From CAYMJV01 sp964390545 (GTDB lineage Bacteria > Desulfobacterota > BSN033 > UBA1163), in assembly GCA_964390545.1 (NCBI GenBank), contig CAYMJV010000041.1, forward strand, positions 1-27,576: a stretch of 27,576 nt of DNA, given 5' to 3'. Every line of letters begins with the position of its first letter. The stretch's first letter is position 1. The translations under genes were made by a program, and so were the position numbers. The notes under the pieces are model-generated. The model saw only the letters and a list, made by a program, of their open reading frames with translations. It did not search any database and was not told the origin of the DNA. Positions 15,354 through 23,206 of the stretch are shown here, piece after piece.

Positions 15354-16019
15354 ATGGACGGATCAGTCTTATTTTCACTGAGGCTTTCTCTTCAAGTTGC
15401 CACCGCGGCAACGGTGTTGGTTGTCCTGATCGGCACGGGGATGGCCTATATCCTCGCAAGTAAGAACTTTCGAGGGAAAGAGCCCCTGGATATTCTTCTG
15501 ACGCTCCCCCTTGTACTTCCGCCCACTGTGACAGGATACTATTTGATTTTGTTTATGGGGAGAAATGGTCTGGTGGGAAAATATCTCTTTCATTGGACAG
15601 GCTGGAGCATCATGTTTACGTGGTACGCCGCCGTTCTGGCTTCCTTTATTGTAGCCCTCCCGTTGATGATCAAGACAACCCGGGCAGCCATCGAATCCGT
15701 GGATCAGAATCTCATCAAGGTGTCGTACACGCTCGGGCACGGGGAGTTCAAAACCTTTTTCAAGGTTATTCTACCTCTTTCCAGGAAAGGGATCATCGCG
15801 GGGGCGGTCCTTTCCTTTGCCAGGGCCATGGGCGAATTCGGGGCCACCCTGATGGTTGCCGGAAACATTCCCGGAAAGACCGCCACCATGCCTATTGCCA
15901 TTTATACCTCGGCGAGCAGCGGCGAATGGTCGAAGGCAAACTTGATGGTCGTTTTCTTCACGTTGGTCTCAGGGTTTTTCCTTTACATCGCCAATAAGCT
16001 AAGCAAGAAAGTTATTTAA
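15354..16019 (+). CDS. modB: Molybdate ABC transporter permease
   Basis: 221 residues with about five transmembrane helices, beginning with LFSLRLSLQVATAATVLVVL. The ABC-permease EAA loop, GHGEFKTFFKVILPLSRKGI, is at about residues 132-151, followed by ARAMGEFGATLMVAGNIPGK, the typical ModB/CysT end of the coupling region. It forms the membrane channel that docks ModA and ModC. The ribosome site (GCAGG) before ATG 15354 is weak. Confidence 0.95.
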   Translation: MDGSVLFSLRLSLQVATAATVLVVLIGTGMAYILASKNFRGKEPLDILLTLPLVLPPTVTGYYLILFMGRNGLVGKYLFHWTGWSIMFTWYAAVLASFIVALPLMIKTTRAAIESVDQNLIKVSYTLGHGEFKTFFKVILPLSRKGIIAGAVLSFARAMGEFGATLMVAGNIPGKTATMPIAIYTSASSGEWSKANLMVVFFTLVSGFFLYIANKLSKKVI

Positions 16020-16046
16020 ATCACAGAGAGGAGTATTTTATTACCC

Positions 16047-17147
16047 TTGATTGAAGTCCATATCGCAAAGGATCTTGGGAACTTTTCACTGAACCTCTCG
16101 CTGAGTCTTCAGAAGGGCCTGACCGTTCTTTTCGGTCCTTCCGGTGCAGGTAAGACCCTGACACTCCACACGATCGCAGGACTGGTTGAGCCCGATTCCG
16201 GAACAATCCGGCTGGACGGGGTTGTTTACTTTGATAAGAAAGGAGGAGTGAATCTTCCTATTCCTCGCCGCCGGGTTGGCTATGTTTTTCAAGAACCTTC
16301 TCTTTTCCCTCATATGAGCGTGTTTGAGAATATTGCCTATGGGATTTCCGGCCTCTCTTCAGAAGAGAGGAACCGCAGGGTCAAACTTATGATCGATAAG
16401 ATGAGACTGAGTGGTTTAGAGAAGAACTTTCCCCACCAGATATCCGGTGGCCAGAAGCAAAGGGTGGCTCTGGCAAGAGCCCTGGTTACCTCCCCGTTGC
16501 TCCTTTTACTGGATGAGCCTTTTGCTTCCCTTGACAATCCTGTTAGGGAAGAATTGAGACTCGATCTCATAAGAATTAGAGAAGAAGACCATGTTCCGGT
16601 AGTTTTCGTCACCCATGATGTGGAGGAGGCTTTCGTTCTATCGGACGAGATCGTTGTTCTCAATGATGGTAAGGTCGAACAGATTGGGAGTAAGGAAGAT
16701 ATCTTTTATCGTCCGCAAACGCAAAAGGTAGCGAAGTTTTTGGGTGTGAAAAATATATTTCTTGGGAAAATTACTGAGATTCACCTTGAGGAAGGGGAAA
16801 TGACCGTCTGGGTGGAGGAGAAGGGCTTTCAGGGCTCCATCCCCTACCGGGAAGGTGCGGTCGTAGGCGAATCGGTCCGCTTCTGCATCCGTCCAGAAGA
16901 GATTATGGTGTTGAAAGAAGACAGACCCATTAAGAAAAATTTAAGGGCAAATATCTTTACAGGTAAGATCGTCCGCATCGTTGAGAAGGGGTCGGAGCAT
17001 GCGCTTTTCTTCAAACAGAGTCGGGACGATTATGATTTCGAGATTTCCATGCCGAACCTTGCCTACCGAAGCCTCCGTATCAAGGAAGGGCAGCTTGTGA
17101 AGGTTGCCTTCAAATGGGAATCCATCTGGCTCATACCCGAGGAGTAA
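16047..17147 (+). CDS. modC: Molybdate ABC transporter ATP-binding protein
   Basis: 366 residues. Walker A GPSGAGKT (30-37), Q-loop VFQEPSLFPH, signature SGGQKQR (133-139), Walker B LLLLLDEP (151-158), H-loop His190; a C-terminal TOBE domain (about 230-360) with the split IFxGxI repeat typical of ModC. The start is TTG 16047, the only fit to the family N-terminus (MIEVHIAKDLGNF). Its nearest Shine-Dalgarno, GAGAGGAG at 16025-16032, is 14 bp away, an unusually long spacing that may lower expression. Last gene of the operon. Confidence 0.93.
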   Translation: MIEVHIAKDLGNFSLNLSLSLQKGLTVLFGPSGAGKTLTLHTIAGLVEPDSGTIRLDGVVYFDKKGGVNLPIPRRRVGYVFQEPSLFPHMSVFENIAYGISGLSSEERNRRVKLMIDKMRLSGLEKNFPHQISGGQKQRVALARALVTSPLLLLLDEPFASLDNPVREELRLDLIRIREEDHVPVVFVTHDVEEAFVLSDEIVVLNDGKVEQIGSKEDIFYRPQTQKVAKFLGVKNIFLGKITEIHLEEGEMTVWVEEKGFQGSIPYREGAVVGESVRFCIRPEEIMVLKEDRPIKKNLRANIFTGKIVRIVEKGSEHALFFKQSRDDYDFEISMPNLAYRSLRIKEGQLVKVAFKWESIWLIPEE

Positions 17148-17185
17148 AAGGCCATTCCCAATCTCAATTCAATGGGTTGTACTTG

Positions 17186-17345
17186 TTAACTTATTTCACC
17201 ATCCTGCTTACGGAAGGGTCCTGTCCATGTGGCAATGTCCCCCTTTGCCACCACATTCCAGGCGCAGACCGCAACCGGAAGAAACCCTTTTCCTTGTGCG
17301 AGGATATCTAAGTACAACATATTCCGTTCCTCTTCCGTTCCTCCC
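17186..17345 (-). pseudogene. 3' relic of a second fdhE gene
   Basis: On the minus strand this stretch encodes MLYLDILAQGKGFLPVAVC, AWNVVAKGDIATWTGPF and RKQDGEIS before TAA (17188-17186). The same end of the intact FdhE is MLYLDILAQGKGFHPVAVC, AWNVVAKGDISTWTGPF. Upstream the homology fades within about 25 bases and no CxxC motifs or start codon are present. It lies 38 bp beyond the modC stop in convergent orientation. Confidence 0.9.
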
Positions 17346-17384
17346 AAAGCTAATTCTTAGGTCAATTCAAGAGCCTCCTGTTAA

Positions 17385-17411
17385 AACCGGGAACTTTTTT
17401 CTAGCCCGGTT
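17385..17411. terminator. Stem-loop AACCGGG/CCCGGTT
   Basis: Seven perfect pairs (17385-17391 with 17405-17411) around a T-rich loop, followed by TGTCTTTT. It lies between modC and the REP-like element and may terminate transcription from modC. Confidence 0.4.
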
Positions 17412-17421
17412 GTCTTTTGAA

Positions 17422-17546
17422 CTAATACAAACGCATTTATTTCTTTGACATGAGGCCCCCTCACCCTCCCCTCTCCCCGCTGGGGAGAGGGATGGGGTGA
17501 GGGGCGGTTCCGTTGAACGTAATGAGATTTAATGCGTTTGTATTAG
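17422..17546. repeat. REP-like palindrome nested in a 16-bp inverted repeat
   Basis: CTAATACAAACGCATT (17422-17437) is repeated in perfect inverse at 17531-17546. Between them, 17457-17504 is a near-perfect GC-rich palindrome (CCCCTCACCC... GGGGTGAGGGG) of a REP/MITE type widespread in bacterial genomes. The outer repeat continues imperfectly (TGTCTT on both sides, offset by five bases). The right arm lies in the leader of the next gene, 27 bp from its start codon. Confidence 0.8.
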
Positions 17547-17572
17547 AAGACACTGAAAAAGGAGGTAAACCT

Positions 17573-18385
17573 ATGGTACGGAACGTTTTCCTGACGGCGT
17601 TGTTCATCGTATTGGTTATTCCGGCATTAGCATGTGCCCATGCGGAGAAACAAAATCTTGTAGATGTGCGGATCGTTTCGGATTCCGGGGAGGAGTTTCC
17701 AAAGTACACGACCCATCCGCGTATTCGTCAAGAAGGTAAGTTCTTCTACATGGAGGCAGTGAAGGGACAGAGATATTCCATCCAGGTGACGAACAGATCG
17801 AGCAGACGTATTGGCGTTGTAATTGCAGTGGATGGTAGAAATATCATCGATGCCAAGAAATCAGACTTGGAACGTAATGAGCGGATGTACATTATTGGAG
17901 CTCATGAAACGAATACTTTCGAAGGGTGGCGAACAGGCCTGGACAGGACGAACAGGTTCTACTTCACCGAGCAGTCCGACTCGTATGCGGAGAAGGTTTT
18001 TGCAGATGCGTCAGCTATGGGGACCATTGCTCTTGCTGTCTACAGGGAAAAGCTTCCTAAAATAATTCCTTACTCCGGCAGTTCACCCCGACTGAAAGAG
18101 GAGCCTGGTCAGGCAGCGCCTGGCCCTTCCGCCGGCAGCCGCTCTGCGGACAGGGTTGAACAGAAGAAGACCGAGGAGGCGGGTACTGGATTTGGGGAGA
18201 CGACCTATTCTCCCGCCCGGATGGTCCACTTCGACCCGGAGCATGCAACGGCTGAAAAAATTGTCTTGAAATACGAGTGGCGATCAGAACTCTGCAGAAA
18301 AGGAATCATCCGCTGCGGTCCGAAAAACAGATTCTGGCCTGATGATCATGAATTTGCCCCGATCCCGAAAGATTTCAAGGGGTGA
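17573..18385 (+). CDS. Exported protein of unknown function
   Basis: 270 residues starting at ATG 17573 with AAGGAGG upstream; a longer frame from 17513 would start inside the REP element. Residues 1-24 form a Sec signal (cleavage near Ala-Cys-Ala; a lipoprotein is possible). The N-terminal 160 residues look like a conserved beta-rich domain with YSIQVTNRSSRRIGVVIAVD, GRNIIDAKKS, THETNTF-like GAHETNTFEGWRTG and RFYFTEQSDSYAEKVF. A Pro/Ser/Gly linker (about 185-220) leads to a short C-terminal part containing two Cys (SELCRKGIIRCG). I do not recognise a named family. It stands alone, with the response regulator gene convergent 125 bp downstream. Confidence 0.7.
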   Translation: MVRNVFLTALFIVLVIPALACAHAEKQNLVDVRIVSDSGEEFPKYTTHPRIRQEGKFFYMEAVKGQRYSIQVTNRSSRRIGVVIAVDGRNIIDAKKSDLERNERMYIIGAHETNTFEGWRTGLDRTNRFYFTEQSDSYAEKVFADASAMGTIALAVYREKLPKIIPYSGSSPRLKEEPGQAAPGPSAGSRSADRVEQKKTEEAGTGFGETTYSPARMVHFDPEHATAEKIVLKYEWRSELCRKGIIRCGPKNRFWPDDHEFAPIPKDFKG

Positions 18386-18510
18386 TCCCGATTCCCAGAA
18401 GAAGGGGCAGTCAGTTTGCAGGTCGGGCCACGTGAATTTATTAAAATGGAATGAAAGGCGCACCCAGAAAAAAGTGCCGTGACGCTTTGGAAGACTATTT
18501 CTATCCCTCC

Positions 18511-19017
18511 TCACCATTTAATGGAGGTTTTTTTCTCGAAATCCTCCCAGAAATCCGCCTCGGCCTTCTGCCAGTATTCTCCCCACCGGGCTTTGAAGTA
18601 CTTTTCTAATTTCTTCATCAGGCGTTTCCATCCTGGTAAATACTCATATTTCAAAACATCCTCTAGGAAGGGGACAACTTCTCCCAGCTTTTCCTTCGGA
18701 AGATAGGCCCGCGCTTTCATTTCGAAAGAACGTTTTAAGGCTTCCGGGGTGAGGGCATGAGCCGTCAGCATCGCCACACGTAAATTTTTCCTCACAGCCA
18801 AGTCCAATAGGTCAAAGCCGCGAACCCCCATGATGTCGAGAATGACCACATCATAGGTTTGGGACTCTAACTTCTTGGCTGCTTCCTCATAGGTGGTGGC
18901 TTTTTCGAATTTACATTTCGGGGCCGCTCCCAGAATCTCCTCTTCCAGAACCGACAGGACATCTGGTTCGTCATCTACAGCCAAAATCGTCTTGCCATTT
19001 AAAATTGATGGACTCAA
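18511..19017 (-). CDS. Stand-alone response regulator (receiver domain)
   Basis: 168 residues starting at TTG 19017-19015; AGGAGGGAG lies six to seven bases upstream and supports this start. Residues 10-120 form a CheY-like receiver with Asp15/Asp16, phospho-acceptor Asp61 (VVILDIMG), Thr85 (AMLTAHA) and Lys108 (YLPKEK). The remaining 45 residues form a charged helix (YLPGWKRLMKKLEKYFKARW) without a DNA-binding or enzymatic domain, so it should act by protein contact. No histidine kinase is nearby. Confidence 0.88.
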   Translation of the reverse strand: MSPSILNGKTILAVDDEPDVLSVLEEEILGAAPKCKFEKATTYEEAAKKLESQTYDVVILDIMGVRGFDLLDLAVRKNLRVAMLTAHALTPEALKRSFEMKARAYLPKEKLGEVVPFLEDVLKYEYLPGWKRLMKKLEKYFKARWGEYWQKAEADFWEDFEKKTSIKW

Positions 19018-19154
19018 TGTCGCTCCCTCCTTTAATGTCTAGATTTTTGATTCATCCAACCTTTTATCAAATTATAAGCACATTATTTATCAACGTCAAA
19101 AATAAAATTGTGGAAATTATTTTCTTCATTCCTCGAGCTGCTCGGTGGATGGAA

Positions 19155-19308
19155 GATCTTCAACCTTAATGACGGGAGTTGAATTTACGAGTTGCAGGAA
19201 TGAGTAAAGCTATAAAGCGGGCGGAGTCGGTATTTGAAGAAAACCCGGAGAACAAACAAAGAATTCTTTCATAAAAAGGCAAAGAGTAAATAACGTCGAA
19301 TTTTCCTT
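19155..19308 (+). repeat. Dispersed intergenic repeat, copy a (modules L+R)
   Basis: Between the response regulator and the MBL gene. Module L (GATCTTCAACCTT ... GGGAGTTGAATTTA) is followed by module R (AAAGCGGGCGGAGTCGG, AAAACCCGGAG, CAAACAAAGAATTCTTTC, GTAAATAACGTC, TTTTCCT). Module R contains the perfect palindrome AAAGAATTCTTT. The remaining part of the 357-bp gap is AT-rich and holds the regulator's ribosome site; no gene is seen in it. Confidence 0.85.
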
Positions 19309-19374
19309 TACCCTATTTGTGTGCTTAATAGATGCACGTATGCAAGGCTGATCCTCTCCTTTTTTCATTGTCGT

Positions 19375-20505
19375 TTACTGTAAATATGCTTTAATAAAAT
19401 CAAGGAAGTTGTATGACCCAGTATGTTGTACCATATCTCCGTTTTGGCCAACCCAACGGACATCCCCACACTTTTCCATAACCTCAACATGAGCCATGAC
19501 CTCATTCTGCGCCATCAGTTTTCCAGCACCGGTCAGCAATGATTCAGGAAAATGCTGGACAGCTATGGCATCCAGCCCTGCTGGTTTACTATCTGTAATC
19601 CTCAAAATATCAGAGCAGCGGTCAATATGAAACTGGATAATTTCCTCGGCTCTGCCACACAGACTATCCATGAGGTTTAATCCGCCATTGTGAAACAAAC
19701 GGTGGCCAGGAAACACGGCTATAGGTTGAGGAGTAAGGCTGGCCAATTTGCGCAGAGACTTAATATAGTTCATCAAGCCATAGACCGTGTTTTCGTAGCG
19801 ATAGCTGTCCGGCAAGATTCGACGATTAACTTCAAAAGTACTTGATAAAGTGGGGTGAGGAGTTATATCAGGCAGCACTGTGTCTCCGGTAAATATTACT
19901 TCATCCTCTAGAACAACACATAGGGCATCCGGAGAATGCCCTGGAGTAAATATGAAACTGAGGCTGTCACCCAGTCGTCTTTGATCACCGTCAATAGCAA
20001 TATCGATATCCAGCAGACTTCTTCTTTGTTGATATTGCATACAAGTAGTGTAGAACTTTTCTGGCATGATGCATTGACGACAAGAGCCAGGGTGTTCAGG
20101 ATGCTTGGCACCATCTTTTATATGGGAATGGTAAGAAATCATCTGTCGGTAGATTGAATGGGCCCATAACTCACCCTGTACCGAAGGGAATATCTCAGCA
20201 AGATTTCCATCGTGGTCTTCATGACTATGCGTAACTATGATCCGGTCAATATCTGAAAAAACCTTGCCGATTGACTTAAGGAGAGATTCAAAAACAGCAT
20301 AATTTCCAAATCTCCCCGTGTCGATCAAGCTGGTTTTACGACCAACAATTAAATAGCACCAAGTAGGTCCTAAGTCCCAGTCTGAATTTAAATGGATATT
20401 CGGTATGCCTAAGCCAAAAATATCAGTCCCTTTGGCAGTTTGGTAATGGATAACCACACCTTCCCCGTTACTTTTCCCCGAAACAATAATTTCCGGCGTT
20501 TTCAT
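19375..20505 (-). CDS. Metallo-beta-lactamase-fold hydrolase
   Basis: 376 residues from ATG 20505; a TTG at 20529 could extend it by eight, and neither has a clear Shine-Dalgarno. The metal-binding pattern is complete: THSHEDH (His93, His95, Asp97, His98), TPGHS (His190), FTGD (Asp208) and FPGH (His268). An insert at about residues 130-165 has three Cys. The C-terminal 90 residues are helical, as in MBL proteins with an extra dimerisation or DNA-binding-like domain that act as thioesterases or glyoxalase-like hydrolases. Substrate unknown. It is flanked by repeat copies a and b and is the only minus-strand gene of region 5. Confidence 0.85.
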   Translation of the reverse strand: MKTPEIIVSGKSNGEGVVIHYQTAKGTDIFGLGIPNIHLNSDWDLGPTWCYLIVGRKTSLIDTGRFGNYAVFESLLKSIGKVFSDIDRIIVTHSHEDHDGNLAEIFPSVQGELWAHSIYRQMISYHSHIKDGAKHPEHPGSCRQCIMPEKFYTTCMQYQQRRSLLDIDIAIDGDQRRLGDSLSFIFTPGHSPDALCVVLEDEVIFTGDTVLPDITPHPTLSSTFEVNRRILPDSYRYENTVYGLMNYIKSLRKLASLTPQPIAVFPGHRLFHNGGLNLMDSLCGRAEEIIQFHIDRCSDILRITDSKPAGLDAIAVQHFPESLLTGAGKLMAQNEVMAHVEVMEKCGDVRWVGQNGDMVQHTGSYNFLDFIKAYLQ

Positions 20506-20696
20506 CACTTTAAAAAGAAAGTAAAACAATCACGGTCTTGCCCTGCATCTACCCGTTTACTATCCTAATAGAATGTTTCATTGAAATCGTCAAGTGAGAG
20601 ACAGATGGCATTTGAAAAAATTGGGGGTAGGCAGCGGAAATACGGCCGGGATTTGTCCGGCAAGTACCTCTCGAGCTCCGCCTTATAGGCGGGGAG

Positions 20697-20842
20697 CATC
20701 AATCAGGACGGGAGTTGAATTTAGGAGTTTGAAGAGTCAACGGAACTTTAAAGCGGGCGGAGTTGGTATTTCGAGAAAACCCGAAGATCAAACAAAGAAT
20801 TCTTTCAGCAATAGGCAAATACTAAATAACGTATCATTTCCT
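20697..20842 (+). repeat. Dispersed intergenic repeat, copy b (modules L+R)
   Basis: Module L (ACGGGAGTTGAATTTAGGAG) and a full module R with the AAAGAATTCTTT palindrome. Just upstream are two hairpins, GCCGG-N7-CCGGC (20645-20661) and GCTCC..GCCT/AGGC..GGAGC (20675-20697). Immediately to its right begins the lipoprotein-gene tail at 20847. Confidence 0.85.
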
Positions 20843-20846
20843 ACAT

Positions 20847-20889
20847 TTGATTTCTTTTGAAAAGTGATAATTTTGATCAACGTCCCCTT
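20847..20889 (+). pseudogene. 3' relic of a paralogue of the lipoprotein gene at 22012-23094
   Basis: These 43 bases match 23074-23116 with three differences. They cover the last codons of the lipoprotein gene (ISFEK and the two stop codons TGA TAA) plus 25 bases beyond the stop (TTTGATCAACGTCCCC). The relic starts five bases after repeat copy b, so the gene body appears to have been replaced up to the repeat. Confidence 0.75.
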
Positions 20890-20991
20890 TCCGTGTCTCC
20901 CATTGGCACCGAGGATAGGGATTTTTTCTATTATCTCCAATTATTCTGTGCTATGTTTCATGTTAAAGATCAGAAAAGAAAGGAGTCTGTT

Positions 20992-21534
20992 ATGGATGAA
21001 GCGAATGAGCAAAAGGAACAAACTGTCCAGAAATACCTACTATTAATGAATATGATTTGTGTTATGGAAAACCGTCTCGTCCGTTCTGAAATGGTGTATT
21101 TAATTATCAATATTCTTATTTTCTTTAGCTCGACGATCTCTCTCAATCGGGCGAGATTTTTCGGCTACCCTTATCTTCTGTTTTGGTTTGTTATCGGTAT
21201 GTTCGTGTGTGCATTCTGGATTGCATCCGCCATGAGGTTGCAACTTAAGTTGAAGCTTCGTTATTTTCAAGCCAGATATCTGGAACGAAAGATGGATTCA
21301 GCAGGTGAGAACTTTTGTTCTGATGAAAATAACTTTTTCGATCCTAAAATACGGAAGATAGAGAGCCCTGATAAGAAGGAACTCCTGCAATATCCAGTGA
21401 AGGGTTTCACCCGGATGGATGGATTCATAGGTGCTGCTAAACCACGTTATCTAACCTGGATTCTGCCAAGTATTTTTTTCTTACTCTATCTGGTGACTTG
21501 GATATATTTTTTGCTGCTTGGCTATCAAAGATGA
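20992..21534 (+). CDS. Hypothetical membrane protein
   Basis: 180 residues from ATG 20992 with AAAGGAG seven bases upstream; the longer frame from 20857 runs into the lipoprotein relic. Three hydrophobic helices are visible: VYLIINILIFFSSTISL (about 33-49), PYLLFWFVIGMFVCAFWIAS (about 59-78) and a C-terminal WILPSIFFLLYLVTWIYFLL (about 156-176). Between helices two and three is a charged stretch (LKLKLRYFQARYLERKMD) and a soluble segment of about 60 residues. This resembles RipA-like two-helix bundles plus a C-terminal anchor. No family recognised. It sits alone between repeat copies b and c. Confidence 0.65.
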   Translation: MDEANEQKEQTVQKYLLLMNMICVMENRLVRSEMVYLIINILIFFSSTISLNRARFFGYPYLLFWFVIGMFVCAFWIASAMRLQLKLKLRYFQARYLERKMDSAGENFCSDENNFFDPKIRKIESPDKKELLQYPVKGFTRMDGFIGAAKPRYLTWILPSIFFLLYLVTWIYFLLLGYQR

Positions 21535-21629
21535 AACGAGGGCTCTTTCTTTTGCGAGTCTATTCTTAGTCACAGCGGTTTGTGCTTTCACTTAAACGAT
21601 CTAAGATATAGGCAAAGAAGAGGAAGCTT

Positions 21630-21710
21630 ATGGACAGACCTCTTCACACTCACTTTCAATTGGAAATTATCAGTTCCCTTATTAACGCTGGTATGAACAT
21701 TTGTACGTGA
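21630..21710 (+). CDS. Possible small or truncated open reading frame (26 residues)
   Basis: ATG 21630, preceded by AAGAGGAAGCTT, opens a 26-codon frame (MDRPLHTHFQLEIISSLINA ...) ending at TGA 21708-21710. The stop lies inside the first bases of repeat module P (GTGAAATCGCC from 21707). It may be the 5' end of a gene cut by the repeat, the mirror case of the 3' tails, or chance. Confidence 0.3.
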   Translation: MDRPLHTHFQLEIISSLINAGMNICT

Positions 21711-21860
21711 AATCGCCGATAACAATAAAAGGTTAAACAAGCAGTGTCTGGCGACGTTATCAAGATTAAAGATCTCACCTTTCGCGCAGAGGATCTTTAA
21801 CCTTGACGATGGGAGTTGAATTTAGAAGTTAAAGGAGTAAGCAGAGCTTTAAATCAAGCA
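21707..21860 (+). repeat. Dispersed intergenic repeat, copy c (modules P+L, degenerate R)
   Basis: Module P (GTGAAATCGCCGATAACAAT, AAAAGGTTAAACAAGCAGTG) is shared with copy f at 27373. Module L (GGATCTTTAACCTTGACGAT, GGGAGTTGAATTTAGAAG) starts at 21792. The R module is absent or strongly diverged after AGCTTTAAATCAAGCAG; only TTAAATAACC near 21945 recalls its end. The rest of the 477-bp gap holds nothing else I can identify. Confidence 0.8.
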
Positions 21861-22011
21861 GTAAAGTGTATAATGTGGGTTTGACGCCAAATGCAGGCAA
21901 AAGGATTTTAAAGGCCTTTCAAAGAAAATTCAAAGAAGTAGAATTAAATAACCTAAACTCCTAATATAGCTATGATAGCATTTTACAATTAAGGATCGCG
22001 GGAGGTGGAAT

Positions 22012-23094
22012 ATGAGGCTTATCCAAAAATATAAATTAGTATTTACTCTTGTCTCTCTCATCTTTAGCTTCCTCGTAGTTTCCACAATATCTGGATGTTC
22101 CACGACGGCCCAACTGAAAGGAGCGCCAGAGTCGAATCTCCTGCCTAAACGAGGGGCAGCAGTTCAGATTCGCAATATTACAATGAAGGTTAGTAAGAAG
22201 TACGACGTCGATGTTGAGAAGATGCTTCGTGACGCACTCGGAAAAGCTCTTGCAGATCAGGGACTTCAATGGTCGGGTGATCCGAACGCGGTTCGCTTTA
22301 TTTTCAACGCCGAGATTTTAGACTACGAAATGGGTAGCGCCTTCGGGAGGTGGTTAGTTCCTGGAGCCACACCCACAATTTTGGCAATTCGAGGCGAACT
22401 CCGAGATCCAAAGGACGACGCTTTAGCCGGAACTCTCGAACACAAACGGGGGGTTTACGTAGGAGGACTATATACAATTGGAGCATGGAGGACTATTTTC
22501 CAGTCGGTATCTGATGATGTAGCGAAGGAGCTAAAAATTAGGATCAACGGGGAAGGTTTCTGTGTGAATCTGCCTCCTCGATCAGAACAGAATGTTGAAA
22601 TTCCGATTGCTAAGAAACCGATAGGAATAAAGACGAACCCGCTTGAAGATCGGCGACCGGATAAGGCCACAATCGGAGAACGAAGTGCGGCCTTCGGTGT
22701 TTCCATGGGTGACGTCTTCTTCGGTCGCAATGTATCAGAGTTTCTTACTGAGACTATTTCCGATGATTTACGTGCTGCGGGCCATAGGATTGTGGATGGT
22801 GGTCAAGATATCACGATAGGGGGCGAAGTTCTTAAGTTCTGGGTAGAAACGAAAACGACCCCTTTGTATTGGGATATAGTGGGGACCATCGAAATAAAGT
22901 TGATATTTCAGCCGTCTCGGCCCGATACAAAAAATCTGGAAAGACAATATAAGGCGACAAAGGTTGAACGGACTTACGTTTGGCCCACCAAGAAACTTGC
23001 TGGCAATGTCTTAGAAGCGTGTATAGGAAATTTGATGCAGCAGTTACATTCGGATAACATCTGGGCGCAGGAAATGATCTCTTTTGAAAAGTGA
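22012..23094 (+). CDS. Lipoprotein with DUF4410-like and YajG-like halves
   Basis: 360 residues from ATG 22012 with GGGAGGTGG upstream. Residues 1-29 are a lipoprotein signal (STISGCST; lipid on Cys29). The N-terminal half (about 45-180) resembles DUF4410/LPS-assembly-like envelope domains: VEKMLRDALGKALADQGL, then GRWLVPGATPTILAIRGEL. The second half (about 190-355) resembles YajG-type lipoproteins: NPLEDRRPDKATIGER, VSEFLTETISDDLRAAGHRI, TIGGEVLKFWVETKTTPLYW. Probably anchored in the outer membrane facing the periplasm; function unknown. The last 21 bp of coding sequence and 22 bp beyond recur at 20847-20889. KAS III follows after 112 bp. Confidence 0.75.
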   Translation: MRLIQKYKLVFTLVSLIFSFLVVSTISGCSTTAQLKGAPESNLLPKRGAAVQIRNITMKVSKKYDVDVEKMLRDALGKALADQGLQWSGDPNAVRFIFNAEILDYEMGSAFGRWLVPGATPTILAIRGELRDPKDDALAGTLEHKRGVYVGGLYTIGAWRTIFQSVSDDVAKELKIRINGEGFCVNLPPRSEQNVEIPIAKKPIGIKTNPLEDRRPDKATIGERSAAFGVSMGDVFFGRNVSEFLTETISDDLRAAGHRIVDGGQDITIGGEVLKFWVETKTTPLYWDIVGTIEIKLIFQPSRPDTKNLERQYKATKVERTYVWPTKKLAGNVLEACIGNLMQQLHSDNIWAQEMISFEK

Positions 23095-23101
23095 TAACTT
23101 T

Positions 23102-23133
23102 GATCAACGTCCCCTTCCCCCACAGGGTTGATC
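23102..23133 (+). terminator. Inverted repeat downstream of the lipoprotein gene
   Basis: GATCAAC (23102-23108) and GTTGATC (23127-23133) enclose CCC/GGG pairing potential. It starts eight bases after the stop codon; no long U-run follows. The left arm is also present in the relic at 20847-20889. Confidence 0.4.
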
Positions 23134-23206
23134 TAGTAATCAATATAGGTTATTAAACTCCGTATTGTCTCTTAACAAACCCATTCACTTTTCAAAGAGG
23201 TCTTTT

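Noticed and set aside
20594..20860. An 88-residue plus-strand gene
   Set aside because: It reads through hairpins and repeat copy b and ends in the lipoprotein relic.
21630..21710. A confident small-protein gene
   Set aside because: The ribosome site is good, but the frame is short, unsupported by homology and its stop is in the repeat, so it is listed only at low confidence.
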